Assembly (NCBI GenBank): GCA_965223675.1
Contig: OZ245013.1
Coordinates: 620,001-684,000, forward strand
Direction of reading: 5' to 3'
Source: JAGQKC01 sp965223675
GTDB lineage: Bacteria > Nitrospirota > Nitrospiria > Nitrospirales > UBA8639
DNA length: 64,000 bases
Shown: positions 34,782 through 43,066 of the stretch, piece after piece
Layout: every line of letters starts with the position of its first letter
Position numbering within the stretch: position 1 is the first letter of the stretch
The notes under the pieces: generated by a model
The model's input: only the letters and a program-made list of their open reading frames with translations
Database searches by the model: none
Told to the model about the DNA's origin: nothing
Position numbers and translations under genes: made by a program

Positions 34782-35595
34782 GGCTGAAGCCGGGAAATCA
34801 CCTCGATTGAGTCAGAGATGGTTTCTTTTCATTTTCCTTCTCTTGGCAAGCTTTCTGTTTGCGAGTTGTACCACCGTCCCTGTTCATCCCATCAAGTCCG
34901 TTTCAGGTCAGAAAGCCCAAGCTATTCTTCAAGCATTGAATGAGAAAGAGTCCAGCATTCGAAATCTCAAAGGACTTTTTCGAGTTTCCATTACTGGATC
35001 GCTCCTGCCTATTTCCAAAACCCTGCCAGGAGTCGTATTTTATACGCGGCCTGACTCACTTCGCTTAAAAGGATTGACTGCAATTGGTGGAACGTTTTTC
35101 CAGTTTGTTCGAAAAGGTGAAGACTATCAGCTTGCCATGCCGACAAGCGGACACTTCGCAGCGGGAAAGATCGAGGAATTAGGACGGGCGGGGGATATGG
35201 GACAAGTCGTCGAGCTAAGTTTACAGGCCATGGATGCGGTGCTAGGGAAGACTGTGGGACTCAATCCCAACATGGTGCACTTGTATGAGGAGGATCAAAG
35301 GTTTCGCATAGATATTCCCTCACTTAAAACTCAGAAGAACGCAGAAAATCAAGTGTTCATGACGCGAATCTGGGTGAATAAACAACGATATGATATTGTG
35401 CATGTCGAATATCTTGATCAAGATAGTGAAGTAGTCAGACGCATTGATTGCCAAGATTTCCGAACGGTTTCTTCAACAGCTAATTCATCAGAGACTACCA
35501 TTCAATTGCCTTTTCATATTCGTGCTGAAGATGATCGATTATCTGGATCAGTCACATTGGACTTTCAGGAACTTGTCGCGAATGTAAGATTATAA
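34774..35595 (+). CDS. LolA/LolB-like outer-membrane lipoprotein (DUF4292-like)
   Basis: 273 aa. Lipoprotein signal with a hydrophobic core (residues 17-31) and Cys32 in FLFASC. The body is beta-rich: IRNLKGLFRVSITGSLLP, VVFYTRPDSLRLKGLTAIGG and a C-terminal SVTLDFQELVANV, matching the half-barrel of LolA/LolB and DUF4292 proteins. May carry or accept lipidated molecules, by analogy. Overlaps radA by 8 bp. Confidence 0.75.
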   Translation: MHEAEAGKSPRLSQRWFLFIFLLLASFLFASCTTVPVHPIKSVSGQKAQAILQALNEKESSIRNLKGLFRVSITGSLLPISKTLPGVVFYTRPDSLRLKGLTAIGGTFFQFVRKGEDYQLAMPTSGHFAAGKIEELGRAGDMGQVVELSLQAMDAVLGKTVGLNPNMVHLYEEDQRFRIDIPSLKTQKNAENQVFMTRIWVNKQRYDIVHVEYLDQDSEVVRRIDCQDFRTVSSTANSSETTIQLPFHIRAEDDRLSGSVTLDFQELVANVRL

Positions 35596-35656
35596 ATAGT
35601 CATCTCCGAGAATACCGTACTCCAAGGTCCTACTCTTCAATAACAAGTTGTTGCTG

Positions 35657-36343
35657 ATGCTCATACTTGCCGTTGAAACTGCGACTAGTCAACATAGTAT
35701 TGCCGTCCTACGAGAATCACAGGTTCTGGGAGTCAGAAATGGTGATTCGCAAGGCTCCCATACGCGATGGCTCATTCCCACTATCGATGAATTACTTGGC
35801 TCCCTTGATCTGAAACTAGAAAATTTTTCGGGTCTGGCTGTGTCGATTGGGCCTGGGTCCTTTACTGGACTCCGTGCTGGGCTCGCAACAATGACTGGGT
35901 TTCGTCTCGCTCTTGACTTGCCCCTGGTAACAGTGCCTACGCTAGAAGCAATGGCCTGGAATTTTCGGTCAGAAGAAAAACTCATTTGTCCTATGCTGAG
36001 GGCAAGAGCAAGAGAGGTGTATTGGGCATGTTTTCGTTGGAAATTTGGAGAACTCGTTCGGGTGACAGATGATCGAGTCGGATCCATAGAGAATTTGGTA
36101 CAGTCGCTCGATGAGCCGGCCTGGGGTCTTGGAGAAGGATGGCATCTTTATCAGCAATATTTTCTTGACAAGTCTGACAAATTGAAGTCTGCCCCTTTTG
36201 ATACTCACGCAGCCAGCGCGGTGAGTGTAGGATTATCGAGTATTCAACGCTTGACGAACGGCGAAATTGCAGAAATGGGAGTTTCGCCACGTTATGTGTT
36301 ACCGTCATATGCTGAGCTCAAAGATCATCAGAAAAAGGTGTAA
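35657..36343 (+). CDS. tsaB: tRNA threonylcarbamoyladenosine biosynthesis protein TsaB
   Basis: Non-catalytic partner of TsaD in t6A tRNA modification. About 228 aa, ASKHA fold: ILAVETATSQHSIAVL at the N-terminus, SIGPGSFTGLRAGLATM and VTVPTLEAMAWN. The frame opens at TTG 35648; the ATG at 35657 gives the standard MLILAVET start. rimI follows directly, a common pairing. tsaD and tsaE are not in the window. Confidence 0.94.
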   Translation: MLILAVETATSQHSIAVLRESQVLGVRNGDSQGSHTRWLIPTIDELLGSLDLKLENFSGLAVSIGPGSFTGLRAGLATMTGFRLALDLPLVTVPTLEAMAWNFRSEEKLICPMLRARAREVYWACFRWKFGELVRVTDDRVGSIENLVQSLDEPAWGLGEGWHLYQQYFLDKSDKLKSAPFDTHAASAVSVGLSSIQRLTNGEIAEMGVSPRYVLPSYAELKDHQKKV

Positions 36344-36346
36344 TTG

Positions 36347-36880
36347 ATGAAAGGCCTTCATCATTCAACAGTGCTCTCAATTTCTCAAGCAACACTTGAA
36401 GATCTTGATGAGTTGGTGGTCCTGGAGAAGAGAGCATTCTCATCTCCGTGGTCACGAAAATCATTTGAAGCGGAATTGTGGGGGAATGAATTTAGCCTTA
36501 TTCTTGTGGCCCGCTGCCCTGAAACTGCGGATTCGGCATCATATGAACGAAAGCTGTCCGAGCAGAGAATCGTTGGGTATATTTGTGTTTGGATGGTCTT
36601 TGAGGAGTTGCGGTTCATGAACATTGCCGTAGAGGCGGAGTGGCGTCGACAAGGAATTGGGTCGAAATTAGTGAATAAAGCGATAGAAATTGCGAAAAAA
36701 CAAGGGGTTCAACGAGCGTTGTTGGAGGTGAGAGAATCGAATTATGCTGCTCAAGCGTTATATAATCGTTTTGGCTTTAAATCATATGGAACACGATGCC
36801 GCTACTATACGAATCCTAACGAGGATGCTATGCTTATGGCACGAGAATTTTTATCTCTTCCACGCACCCACAGTGACTGA
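36347..36880 (+). CDS. rimI: Ribosomal-protein-alanine N-acetyltransferase
   Basis: GNAT acetyltransferase; E. coli RimI acetylates the N-terminus of protein S18. 177 aa. Acetyl-CoA loop in RRQGIGSKL, upstream strand FMNIAVEAEW, and the typical LEVRESNYAAQALYNRFGF. An insertion of about 15 residues (ETADSASYERKLSEQ) sits before strand 4. The ATG at 36347 follows the tsaB stop after 3 bases. Confidence 0.93.
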   Translation: MKGLHHSTVLSISQATLEDLDELVVLEKRAFSSPWSRKSFEAELWGNEFSLILVARCPETADSASYERKLSEQRIVGYICVWMVFEELRFMNIAVEAEWRRQGIGSKLVNKAIEIAKKQGVQRALLEVRESNYAAQALYNRFGFKSYGTRCRYYTNPNEDAMLMAREFLSLPRTHSD

Positions 36881-36969
36881 TGCATGGAAGGTGTAACGGA
36901 CAAAAATATAGAAGAGAGGTACAACGGCATCGTCTTTTTCATGAATCACTCATCACAAGGAGGGTTCTC

Positions 36970-37212
36970 ATGGTGACGGACGAAGAAATCGCAGCACAGC
37001 TTCGAACCTCTAACCCGGAGTTCCGTGAACTAGAGGAGGCACATCATCGACTTGATGCGGAATTGCAGGAACTACTGAAGAATCATGTTCTCACTCCACA
37101 AGAGGAAGTATTAAAGAAACAGTTGCAAAAGGAGAAGCTTGGGAAAAAAGACCGTATGGCTTGGTTAGTTCGTCAACAACGAAATGATTCATGTGATATG
37201 GCGGTTTCGTAG
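36970..37212 (+). CDS. DUF465/YdcH-like small helical protein
   Basis: 80 aa from the ATG at 36970, which has a near-perfect AAGGAGG six bases upstream; an earlier frame from 36880 has no such site. Coiled-coil pattern FRELEEAHHRLDAELQELL and LKKQLQKEKLGKKDRMAWL fits DUF465. Function unknown. A 16 bp hairpin follows its stop. Confidence 0.82.
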   Translation: MVTDEEIAAQLRTSNPEFRELEEAHHRLDAELQELLKNHVLTPQEEVLKKQLQKEKLGKKDRMAWLVRQQRNDSCDMAVS

Positions 37213-37219
37213 AAATCTT

Positions 37220-37258
37220 ACTCGTCCATGGAGGTGTGATCGACCTCCATGGACGAGT
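37220..37258. repeat. Perfect 16 bp inverted repeat between the DUF465 gene and tatC
   Basis: ACTCGTCCATGGAGGT, seven-base loop, then the exact complement ACCTCCATGGACGAGT. Begins 8 bases after the stop and ends 22 bases before the tatC start. No T-run follows, only CCTTCCCTTG. Could be a weak terminator, an mRNA-stabilising hairpin or a regulator of tatC translation. Confidence 0.75.
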
Positions 37259-37280
37259 CCTTCCCTTGCCCCGAGATGTC

Positions 37281-38081
37281 ATGCCCACCGTCGCTCATCC
37301 GCTAAGCCGACATATTTCTGGTCTTAAAAGACGTCTTATCATCGTAGGCGCGACGGTCTTAGTCGGTTTCATGATTGCGTTTTCTTATTCCTCAGTGCTG
37401 ATCGATTGGTTTAAACGCCCCTTTGAAGATACGCTGATTTTTTATTCTCCAGCTGAAGCCCTTTTTGCCTCCATCAAAATTTCGTTTTTAGCCGGTATCG
37501 TGGGGAGTGTTCCAGTGATTTTATATCAATTCTGGAAGTTTATTGAGCCGGCTTTACTGAAAAAGGAACAGGGCTGGGCCATCCCTCTTTTCATTTTAGG
37601 AATGGCCTGTTTTATCTTAGGTCTGGTGTTTTGCAATCTCATTATCCTACCGCTCGTGATAGATTTTTTCGTTTCCTTTGGCATGGATCGATCAATTAGC
37701 CCTGAATTAGCCGTTGGCACATACGTAGATTTTAATGTGAAGTTTCTCTTGGCGTTTGGGTTTGCGTTTGAAATTCCATTAGTGCTGACACTTCTGGCAC
37801 GGGTTGGATTTATCGCTCCAACTATGCTGATTCAATATCGAAAACATGCAGCCATGATCGCGCTGATTCTTTCAGCGGTGGTGACTCCTGATGCGACGCT
37901 CTTTACGATGCTCCTTATGGCCATCCCACTCATTATCCTCTACGAAATTGGGATTATCGGAGCAAAGGTTTTTTGGCAGCCCCGACCCGCGACTCAGGCG
38001 GCTGATACGACAAGTGAAGGCACCGAAGACGATGTGACGTTGCCTACAGATACTTCCCCAGATGGAGGGCGTCAAACTTGA
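37281..38081 (+). CDS. tatC: Sec-independent protein translocase TatC
   Basis: Receptor core of the twin-arginine translocase. About 266 aa with six membrane helices and N-terminal HISGLKRRL in place of the usual HLxELRxRL. FIEPALLKKEQ in the first cytoplasmic loop matches the conserved FxxPxLxxxE. The frame opens at 37236 inside the hairpin; the ATG at 37281 is preferred. TatA/TatB are not in the window. A likely Tat substrate is encoded at 6-1034. Confidence 0.93.
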   Translation: MPTVAHPLSRHISGLKRRLIIVGATVLVGFMIAFSYSSVLIDWFKRPFEDTLIFYSPAEALFASIKISFLAGIVGSVPVILYQFWKFIEPALLKKEQGWAIPLFILGMACFILGLVFCNLIILPLVIDFFVSFGMDRSISPELAVGTYVDFNVKFLLAFGFAFEIPLVLTLLARVGFIAPTMLIQYRKHAAMIALILSAVVTPDATLFTMLLMAIPLIILYEIGIIGAKVFWQPRPATQAADTTSEGTEDDVTLPTDTSPDGGRQT

Positions 38082-39175
38082 AGTCTGAAACGAACCAATT
38101 GAACGCACGAATATTGACCATCTTATTCAGCATAGTTATAGGGAACGCCTTGTTTGTATTCATAGCAGGGCACGCCTTTGATCCTGCGTTGGCAAGGTCC
38201 ACGCCTCGTGTACATGGAGAGCCATCGGAAGACGGCGGAAAGCCGTTTCCTCCAAGTGTGCAGGCCATCGCGGTCACGCAAGAGGGCGTGGTGTATGCTG
38301 GTTCTTTTGGATTAGGGATTTTTCGGAGCGAAAATGGTGGAAAATCATGGGAGCCGATAAATGTTGGACTGACTGACCATTTTCTCCTCTGCTTAGCTGT
38401 GGGTGAGGAAGGACGTGTGTATGCGGGAACTGTACGTGGAGGTGCGTTTCGGACTACAGCTGATGGGCGTCAATGGGAACGCATTAATACAGGGCTCAAA
38501 CGAGTTGAAGTCAAGTCATTGTTGGTACATGCCACCGGTGTGTTTGCGGGAACCGGACGAGGCATCTATCGTTGGATGGAATCCGAGAATGCATGGAAGA
38601 CTGTTGCTGAAGAACTTGATCAATTACTGATTGAGAGTTTAGCGATGGTTGAAGACCATATCCTTCTTGCCGCGACTGCAGGAAAAGGGCTGTTTCGGTA
38701 TGATGTCAGTGGCGTCACCGCGTCAAGGTGGCAAGGGAAGGCTTCAGAACTCGTCGATCCCAAAGAACGTTTGCAGCACCGGTTTTTGCGGGTTGTCGCA
38801 ACAGGCAAGAAAAATCATATTTTTTTAGGAACACAAGATGGTGGAATCTTTCGAAGCACGGACTATGGATCTTCATGGCATACGATAAGCCGGACGCTTC
38901 CGAATGACTCCATTCGAGGCATTGTGTCCCATGATTCGAATTTATACGTGGGAACCGGTCGAGGAATTTACACATTGGACCAAGAGGCTCGTCGGTGGAA
39001 ATCACTCAATACAGGCCTCACGGAAAAGGCCATTCAGACCTTAATCGTCTCACCACACGGTGTCTTGTATGCTGGTACGAGTGCTGGGGCCTTTCGAAGT
39101 GACAATGATGGAGAGACTTGGGTGAATGTCAGTGACGGGTTAGGGACACAAACCTCGAGATCAGGACCATATTAG
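38078..39175 (+). CDS. Exported beta-propeller (BNR/Ycf48-like repeat) protein
   Basis: 365 aa. Signal-like helix at about 11-31. About seven repeats of the form YAGSxGxGxFRSxNGGxSWxxINxGL (for example GIFRSENGGKSWEPINVGLT and GGIFRSTDYGSSWHTI), with Asp-box loops, giving a sialidase/Ycf48-like propeller without visible catalytic residues. TTG start overlapping the tatC stop (TTGA), with GGAGG nine bases upstream. Probably a periplasmic assembly or binding protein; inference. Confidence 0.82.
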   Translation: MKSETNQLNARILTILFSIVIGNALFVFIAGHAFDPALARSTPRVHGEPSEDGGKPFPPSVQAIAVTQEGVVYAGSFGLGIFRSENGGKSWEPINVGLTDHFLLCLAVGEEGRVYAGTVRGGAFRTTADGRQWERINTGLKRVEVKSLLVHATGVFAGTGRGIYRWMESENAWKTVAEELDQLLIESLAMVEDHILLAATAGKGLFRYDVSGVTASRWQGKASELVDPKERLQHRFLRVVATGKKNHIFLGTQDGGIFRSTDYGSSWHTISRTLPNDSIRGIVSHDSNLYVGTGRGIYTLDQEARRWKSLNTGLTEKAIQTLIVSPHGVLYAGTSAGAFRSDNDGETWVNVSDGLGTQTSRSGPY

Positions 39176-39226
39176 CAAAACAGATTTCATCTTAATCTTA
39201 TTATCAGACTGGGGAGACAAGAACTT

Positions 39227-39751
39227 ATGAGTGAGGCAGAAGTGAGCGAACGGACTCGAGCCACGATTGGAGTTTCGGTGGATGGAGAGAGTTGGGGAGA
39301 AATTTTACTCAAGTTTTATCTGGAGCATGCGCCCAACCATGTGAAAAATATGGTCAAGCTTGCTAACGATAAGTTTTATGATGGGACGACATTTCATCGG
39401 GTTATCCCGGGTTTTATGATCCAGGGTGGAGATCCGAACAGTAAAAGTTTAGACCGGTCTTCTCATGGGACTGGAGGACCAGGCTATCGGGTAGCGGCTG
39501 AGTTTAACAAACAACCTCACAAACGAGGTGTCCTATCGATGGCACGAGCCCAAGATCCGGACAGTGCTGGGTCTCAGTTTTTTATTTGTGTAGCAGATGC
39601 GAACTTTCTCGATGGACAATATACAGCGTTTGGCGAGGTCGTTAGCGGGATGGATACCGTCGATCGAATCGTGGCTGTGAAACGCGATGATCGAGATAAT
39701 CCAGATAGCCGGATCCAAATGACCATCTCAATTTCCGAGGTCGATGCCTAA
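39227..39751 (+). CDS. ppiB: Peptidyl-prolyl cis-trans isomerase, cyclophilin type
   Basis: 174 aa cytoplasmic cyclophilin. Active-site pattern YDGTTFHRVIPGFMIQGGDP, then RGVLSMARAQDPDSAGSQFF and NFLDGQYTAFGEV; the catalytic Arg is that in FHRVIPGF. No signal peptide. It overlaps the downstream lipoprotein gene by 8 bp. Confidence 0.93.
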   Translation: MSEAEVSERTRATIGVSVDGESWGEILLKFYLEHAPNHVKNMVKLANDKFYDGTTFHRVIPGFMIQGGDPNSKSLDRSSHGTGGPGYRVAAEFNKQPHKRGVLSMARAQDPDSAGSQFFICVADANFLDGQYTAFGEVVSGMDTVDRIVAVKRDDRDNPDSRIQMTISISEVDA

Positions 39752-40415
39752 AGTCTTTGTGTTGATCGGGTACCTGGGTAGTCTTCTTGTGAGTGGTTGT
39801 GCTGCACCTCAGTTCTATTCGCATGTTGTCTATGAAGATCCGGCTTCATTTGTTCGACTAGAGTTTTCTCCGAACGCTCGGACTGATCAACCCAAGACAC
39901 TGCATGCCCATCCTGCATATTTGACTGAAGAACAGCTGACTCAAATTTTTAGAGGATTGTTGGTAAGGCAGCACCGATCTGCAGTTCTGTTATGGTTTAT
40001 GGATCCAGCAGAGCTCGTACCAGCTTTTACGGAAAAGGAAGTGGGATTTCTTGCTCAATATGTTGGCAAAGCATTGAGCCAAGCCGTTGCTGAAGAAGTG
40101 GTCACGTTTTATGTCAGTCAGCCTCTGAATGCCACGACAAGGGTGGTGACGTCCGGAGTCGTCTTTCTTCAGGGAAAACAGTTTCACTTCATGTTGAGTA
40201 ACTACCGAACAGTGTACAGCATCCCACCTTTTGGCATAGTCTATGATCGTCGTTATCCCTCCTACTCCCTCGCACCAAGAAATATTGATGTCTTCTTTGA
40301 GCCATCGGATTACATCATTCCCAATACGGTCAGTTTTTTTGAAAATTTGGTTGGAGAAGATCACGATGGAGAGATCATTCTCGATCTCTCTCGTTTTTCC
40401 ACACTACGTTTGTAG
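39744..40415 (+). CDS. Lipoprotein of unknown function
   Basis: 223 aa with a clear lipobox (LLVSGC, Cys19). The body is a mixed alpha/beta domain with LTEEQLTQIFRGLLV, FLAQYVGKALSQAVAEE and a C-terminal half rich in tyrosine and aromatic residues. No family recognised. Start ATG lies inside the end of the cyclophilin gene, so it is translationally coupled. Confidence 0.75.
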   Translation: MPKVFVLIGYLGSLLVSGCAAPQFYSHVVYEDPASFVRLEFSPNARTDQPKTLHAHPAYLTEEQLTQIFRGLLVRQHRSAVLLWFMDPAELVPAFTEKEVGFLAQYVGKALSQAVAEEVVTFYVSQPLNATTRVVTSGVVFLQGKQFHFMLSNYRTVYSIPPFGIVYDRRYPSYSLAPRNIDVFFEPSDYIIPNTVSFFENLVGEDHDGEIILDLSRFSTLRL

Positions 40416-40725
40416 CATTTCGATCTTTCAGAATTACTTAGAATCATAGAATAGCTATCACACGCTTTGCGTAACATTAAACAATATATGTAAAAGAAAG
40501 GAATGGTCTGGTATTATCAAGAACGTGTGAACTCGTTAGGTCAAGTAGATGCTAGAGCGCGTGTCAGGGAGAGAAAGACAGGAAGAAGGTTTAATCTTAG
40601 ATGTGATGCATCCCTGTCGAGAATTTCGCGAAGAAAACCCTGTAAAACCTTACCCTCTTTCAGGTAGTCCTTAGTCGAACAATGTGGTAGGGCCGTCCTT
40701 AGCTTTTACTCGAAGTTTGAATTCT
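40416..40725. other. Intergenic region between convergent genes
   Basis: About 310 bp with no gene, tRNA or clear hairpin terminator that I can see. Confidence 0.5.
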
Positions 40726-41091
40726 TCATTCCTTTCTGCATGATTTTCCATCGTATATTTTGCAAGGCGATTCACTTCGTGCCAGTTTCCATGACACTAA
40801 AATTGGGGGTAAATTATCTGGTCGAAATTGAATAACCACATCAATCATGTCCCCTAGGCTTAACGTTTGAAGGTGAGATTTTACCTCCTCTGCAACTTGT
40901 ATCCATAATATTCCGGAGCCGGTCGTGATAAGAAAAAAGCCTTTTTCAGCCTCAATGCGGACAATAGGACTGTAATAGGATTTGACTTCTCCAGGTTCCT
41001 GAGCCGCACTCATCACAGGGCCTGAAATTACTGATACACTGACCATGAAGAATAACGTCAGAATGTACCAAGTTCGGAGTAAAATAGACAT
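40726..41091 (-). CDS. Small exported protein of unknown function
   Basis: 121 aa from the ATG at 41091, which has GGAGG ten bases upstream; a TTG five codons earlier is less likely. Signal peptide with hydrophobic core (about 8-26) and a probable cleavage after MSAAQ. The mature part has an OB-like strand pattern (VRIEAEKGFFLITT, ILWIQVAEEVKSHL, GDMIDVVIQFRPDN). Two cysteines near the C-terminus could form a disulfide. Family not recognised. Confidence 0.72.
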   Translation of the reverse strand: MSILLRTWYILTLFFMVSVSVISGPVMSAAQEPGEVKSYYSPIVRIEAEKGFFLITTGSGILWIQVAEEVKSHLQTLSLGDMIDVVIQFRPDNLPPILVSWKLARSESPCKIYDGKSCRKE

Positions 41092-41223
41092 AGAGGAAAC
41101 CTCCAACTAAGTTGAGCTATTAATAGACTATTATGTCAGGCTATAAGCTCGTAAGTCTATGGTTTTTTTAAGGAATTTATAAAGAATTTATAAAAATTTG
41201 TACAAGGAGAAAGTGAAGAATCC

Positions 41224-41730
41224 TTAGGAAAGCTTGGTGGGAACTTCAATGGATTTGTTGTGGCGAATGCGAAAGGCTCGAACGTCTGGTTCATGTTTAT
41301 CGAGGAGTGAGATAATGATGTGGAGAGGCTCTGGAAGATTAAGTTTTTCTCGGTAGCTTTCAAATTCCATGGCGATCGTAATATCCGTTTGAGAGGGGCG
41401 TGCTGGGCTAAATGTATGGGAATGGTAAAACGCTTGAAGGCTCACGCCTTTGTCTCGAATGTCTCGTAAGGCTTTGCCCATTTCTTGTGAGTCCATTTGA
41501 AAGGCAATATCTGCACGTTCTTCTGGTGATAGTTGTGTAAGGTCTGAAAGTTTGGGAGCATCAAATCGTGCGAGGTCATCTTCTGATAGGTTCGCAAGAA
41601 TATTTTTAATGCGGTAGTGTTGAGATACTGTTCCATCCTCTCCACCAAGAATGCCACAACATTCGTGAGGATCCAATTCACGGGCGTGGGCAATCATCTC
41701 TTCAGCGATAACAGCGGGGATGGTTAGCAT
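41224..41730 (-). CDS. mec: JAMM/MPN+ metalloprotease (Mec/QbsD-like)
   Basis: Zinc isopeptidase of the sulfur-carrier pathway. 168 aa with the JAMM signature: Glu23 in PHECCGILGG and HSH in FYHSHTFSPARPSQTD with the metal-binding Asp. In Mycobacterium the homologue Mec releases cysteine from CysO; in Pseudomonas and Wolinella homologues trim residues after the carrier diglycine. Both carriers in this operon have such tails. Last gene of the leftward sulfur operon, 9 bp after the second moeB-like gene. Confidence 0.92.
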   Translation of the reverse strand: MLTIPAVIAEEMIAHARELDPHECCGILGGEDGTVSQHYRIKNILANLSEDDLARFDAPKLSDLTQLSPEERADIAFQMDSQEMGKALRDIRDKGVSLQAFYHSHTFSPARPSQTDITIAMEFESYREKLNLPEPLHIIISLLDKHEPDVRAFRIRHNKSIEVPTKLS

Positions 41731-41739
41731 GGGAAGTGA

Positions 41740-42540
41740 TTAGAGACTACATGAGACTTCATGCTCTTCAATCGTGGTAATCGAAGGCTCAGATCCACAA
41801 AGAGGACAATCAGGAGCTTTAGGACGTTTCACGTTTCTGAATGTCATATCTAGTGCATCATACAGAAGGAGTCGATTAGCAAGGGTGTCTCCTGTGCCTA
41901 AGATTTCTTTGATGGCTTCATTAGCTTGTAATACGCCGATGGTGCCAGCAAGGACTCCTAGTACGCCAGCTTCTTGACAATTGGGAACAAGTCCAGCAGG
42001 AGGTGGTTCTGGGTACAAACAGCGATAACAAGGATACCCTTCATGCGGCTTAATCGTGGCAAGTTGACCTTCAAAACGAAAGATACTTCCTGATATCAAG
42101 GTTTTCTTTGCAAAATAGCACGCATCATTCACGAGAAAACGTGTTGAAAAATTGTCTGATCCGTCGAGGACGATATCGTAGTCTTGGATAAGTCCAGAAA
42201 TGCTTGACGCGCTCACATGCTCAGGATAGAGGTTGAGTTGAACATCAGGGTTTAGAGCGGAGAGCATAGTCTTTCCTGATTCCACTTTAGAAGTTCCTAC
42301 TCTATCGGTCGTATGAAGAATTTGGCGTTGAAGATTAGAAAGATCAACAACATCTCCATCTGCCAACCCCAACGTCCCAACCCCTGCAGCAGCAAGGTAC
42401 AAGGCCGATGGCGAACCCAGGCCACCAGCACCAATCACCAACACTTTGGCCTGTCGTATTTTTTGTTGGCCTTTACCTCCGACATCATTTAGGATGATTT
42501 GTCGGCTATACCGTTGAATCTGTTCATCAGTAAATTCCAC
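41740..42540 (-). CDS. E1-like sulfur-carrier adenylyltransferase, ThiF/MoeB family (second copy)
   Basis: Adenylates the C-terminus of a ubiquitin-like carrier. 266 aa. Nucleotide loop GAGGLGSPSAL at about 37-47, conserved LSNLQRQILH, and DGSDNFSTRFLVND. The zinc-binding cysteine pairs CYRCLYP and CPLCGS are both present. No rhodanese domain, so sulfur must come from elsewhere. Follows the NIL-domain gene by 11 bp. Similar to the gene at 44338. Confidence 0.93.
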   Translation of the reverse strand: MEFTDEQIQRYSRQIILNDVGGKGQQKIRQAKVLVIGAGGLGSPSALYLAAAGVGTLGLADGDVVDLSNLQRQILHTTDRVGTSKVESGKTMLSALNPDVQLNLYPEHVSASSISGLIQDYDIVLDGSDNFSTRFLVNDACYFAKKTLISGSIFRFEGQLATIKPHEGYPCYRCLYPEPPPAGLVPNCQEAGVLGVLAGTIGVLQANEAIKEILGTGDTLANRLLLYDALDMTFRNVKRPKAPDCPLCGSEPSITTIEEHEVSCSL

Positions 42541-42551
42541 GTGCGTTATCC

Positions 42552-42791
42552 TTATTCCACGATATTGAGTTCTATCGGGTCAACGATGCATCCTTTGTCA
42601 CGAAGCCCTGCAATAGCTCGATCAATCTCATCGGCATCTCCTGTGAACTCCACATCTAGCCAGCCGGTGGTTTCACGTACATCGGCTCGGCGAATGCTCG
42701 TCACGACTTTGAACTCCTGCCCAATTTCATACAGGATCGGGTCCGGAATTTTTTCTTCCGGATATCGAATATGAAATCGTAATTTGGCCAT
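42552..42791 (-). CDS. NIL-domain protein
   Basis: 79 aa, a single NIL (ferredoxin-like, ligand-binding) domain: LRFHIRYPEEKIPDPILYEI, FKVVTSIRRADVRETTGWLD, and GDADEIDRAIAGLRDKG. In methanogens a NIL-containing protein takes part in homocysteine synthesis; here the position inside a sulfur operon suggests a related role. Its ATG shares one base with the stop of the upstream carrier gene (TAATG). Confidence 0.9.
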   Translation of the reverse strand: MAKLRFHIRYPEEKIPDPILYEIGQEFKVVTSIRRADVRETTGWLDVEFTGDADEIDRAIAGLRDKGCIVDPIELNIVE

Positions 42792-43066
42792 TACTTGCCC
42801 CCTGCGATCGCTGGGATAATGGAGACTTCATCAGTATCTTTCAGTGGTGTATTTTTGCCTTCTAAAAATCGTATGTCTTCTTCATTTAAATAGATGTTCA
42901 GAAATCGACGAATTTCTCCAGTTTCATCACAGAGGCGTTCTTTAATGCCAGGATAGGATGATTCCAGACTTTCAATCATCTCAGAAATGTTCGAGGCTTG
43001 AACCTCTACCTCACTTTTTCCTCCAGTTTTTGGTCGAAGAGGGGTTGGGATACGAACTTTGGTCAT
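42791..43066 (-). CDS. Ubiquitin-like sulfur carrier, MoaD/ThiS family, ending Gly-Gly-Lys
   Basis: 91 aa beta-grasp protein (VRIPTPLRPKTGGKSEVEVQ, EEDIRFLEGKNTPLKDTDEV) whose C-terminus is IPAIAGGK. The extra Lys after the diglycine means the chain must be trimmed before activation, a job for the JAMM protease encoded downstream. Overlaps threonine synthase by 4 bp. May donate sulfur for homocysteine or cysteine, by analogy with CysO/HcyS; it could also be MoaD-like. Confidence 0.9.
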   Translation of the reverse strand: MTKVRIPTPLRPKTGGKSEVEVQASNISEMIESLESSYPGIKERLCDETGEIRRFLNIYLNEEDIRFLEGKNTPLKDTDEVSIIPAIAGGK

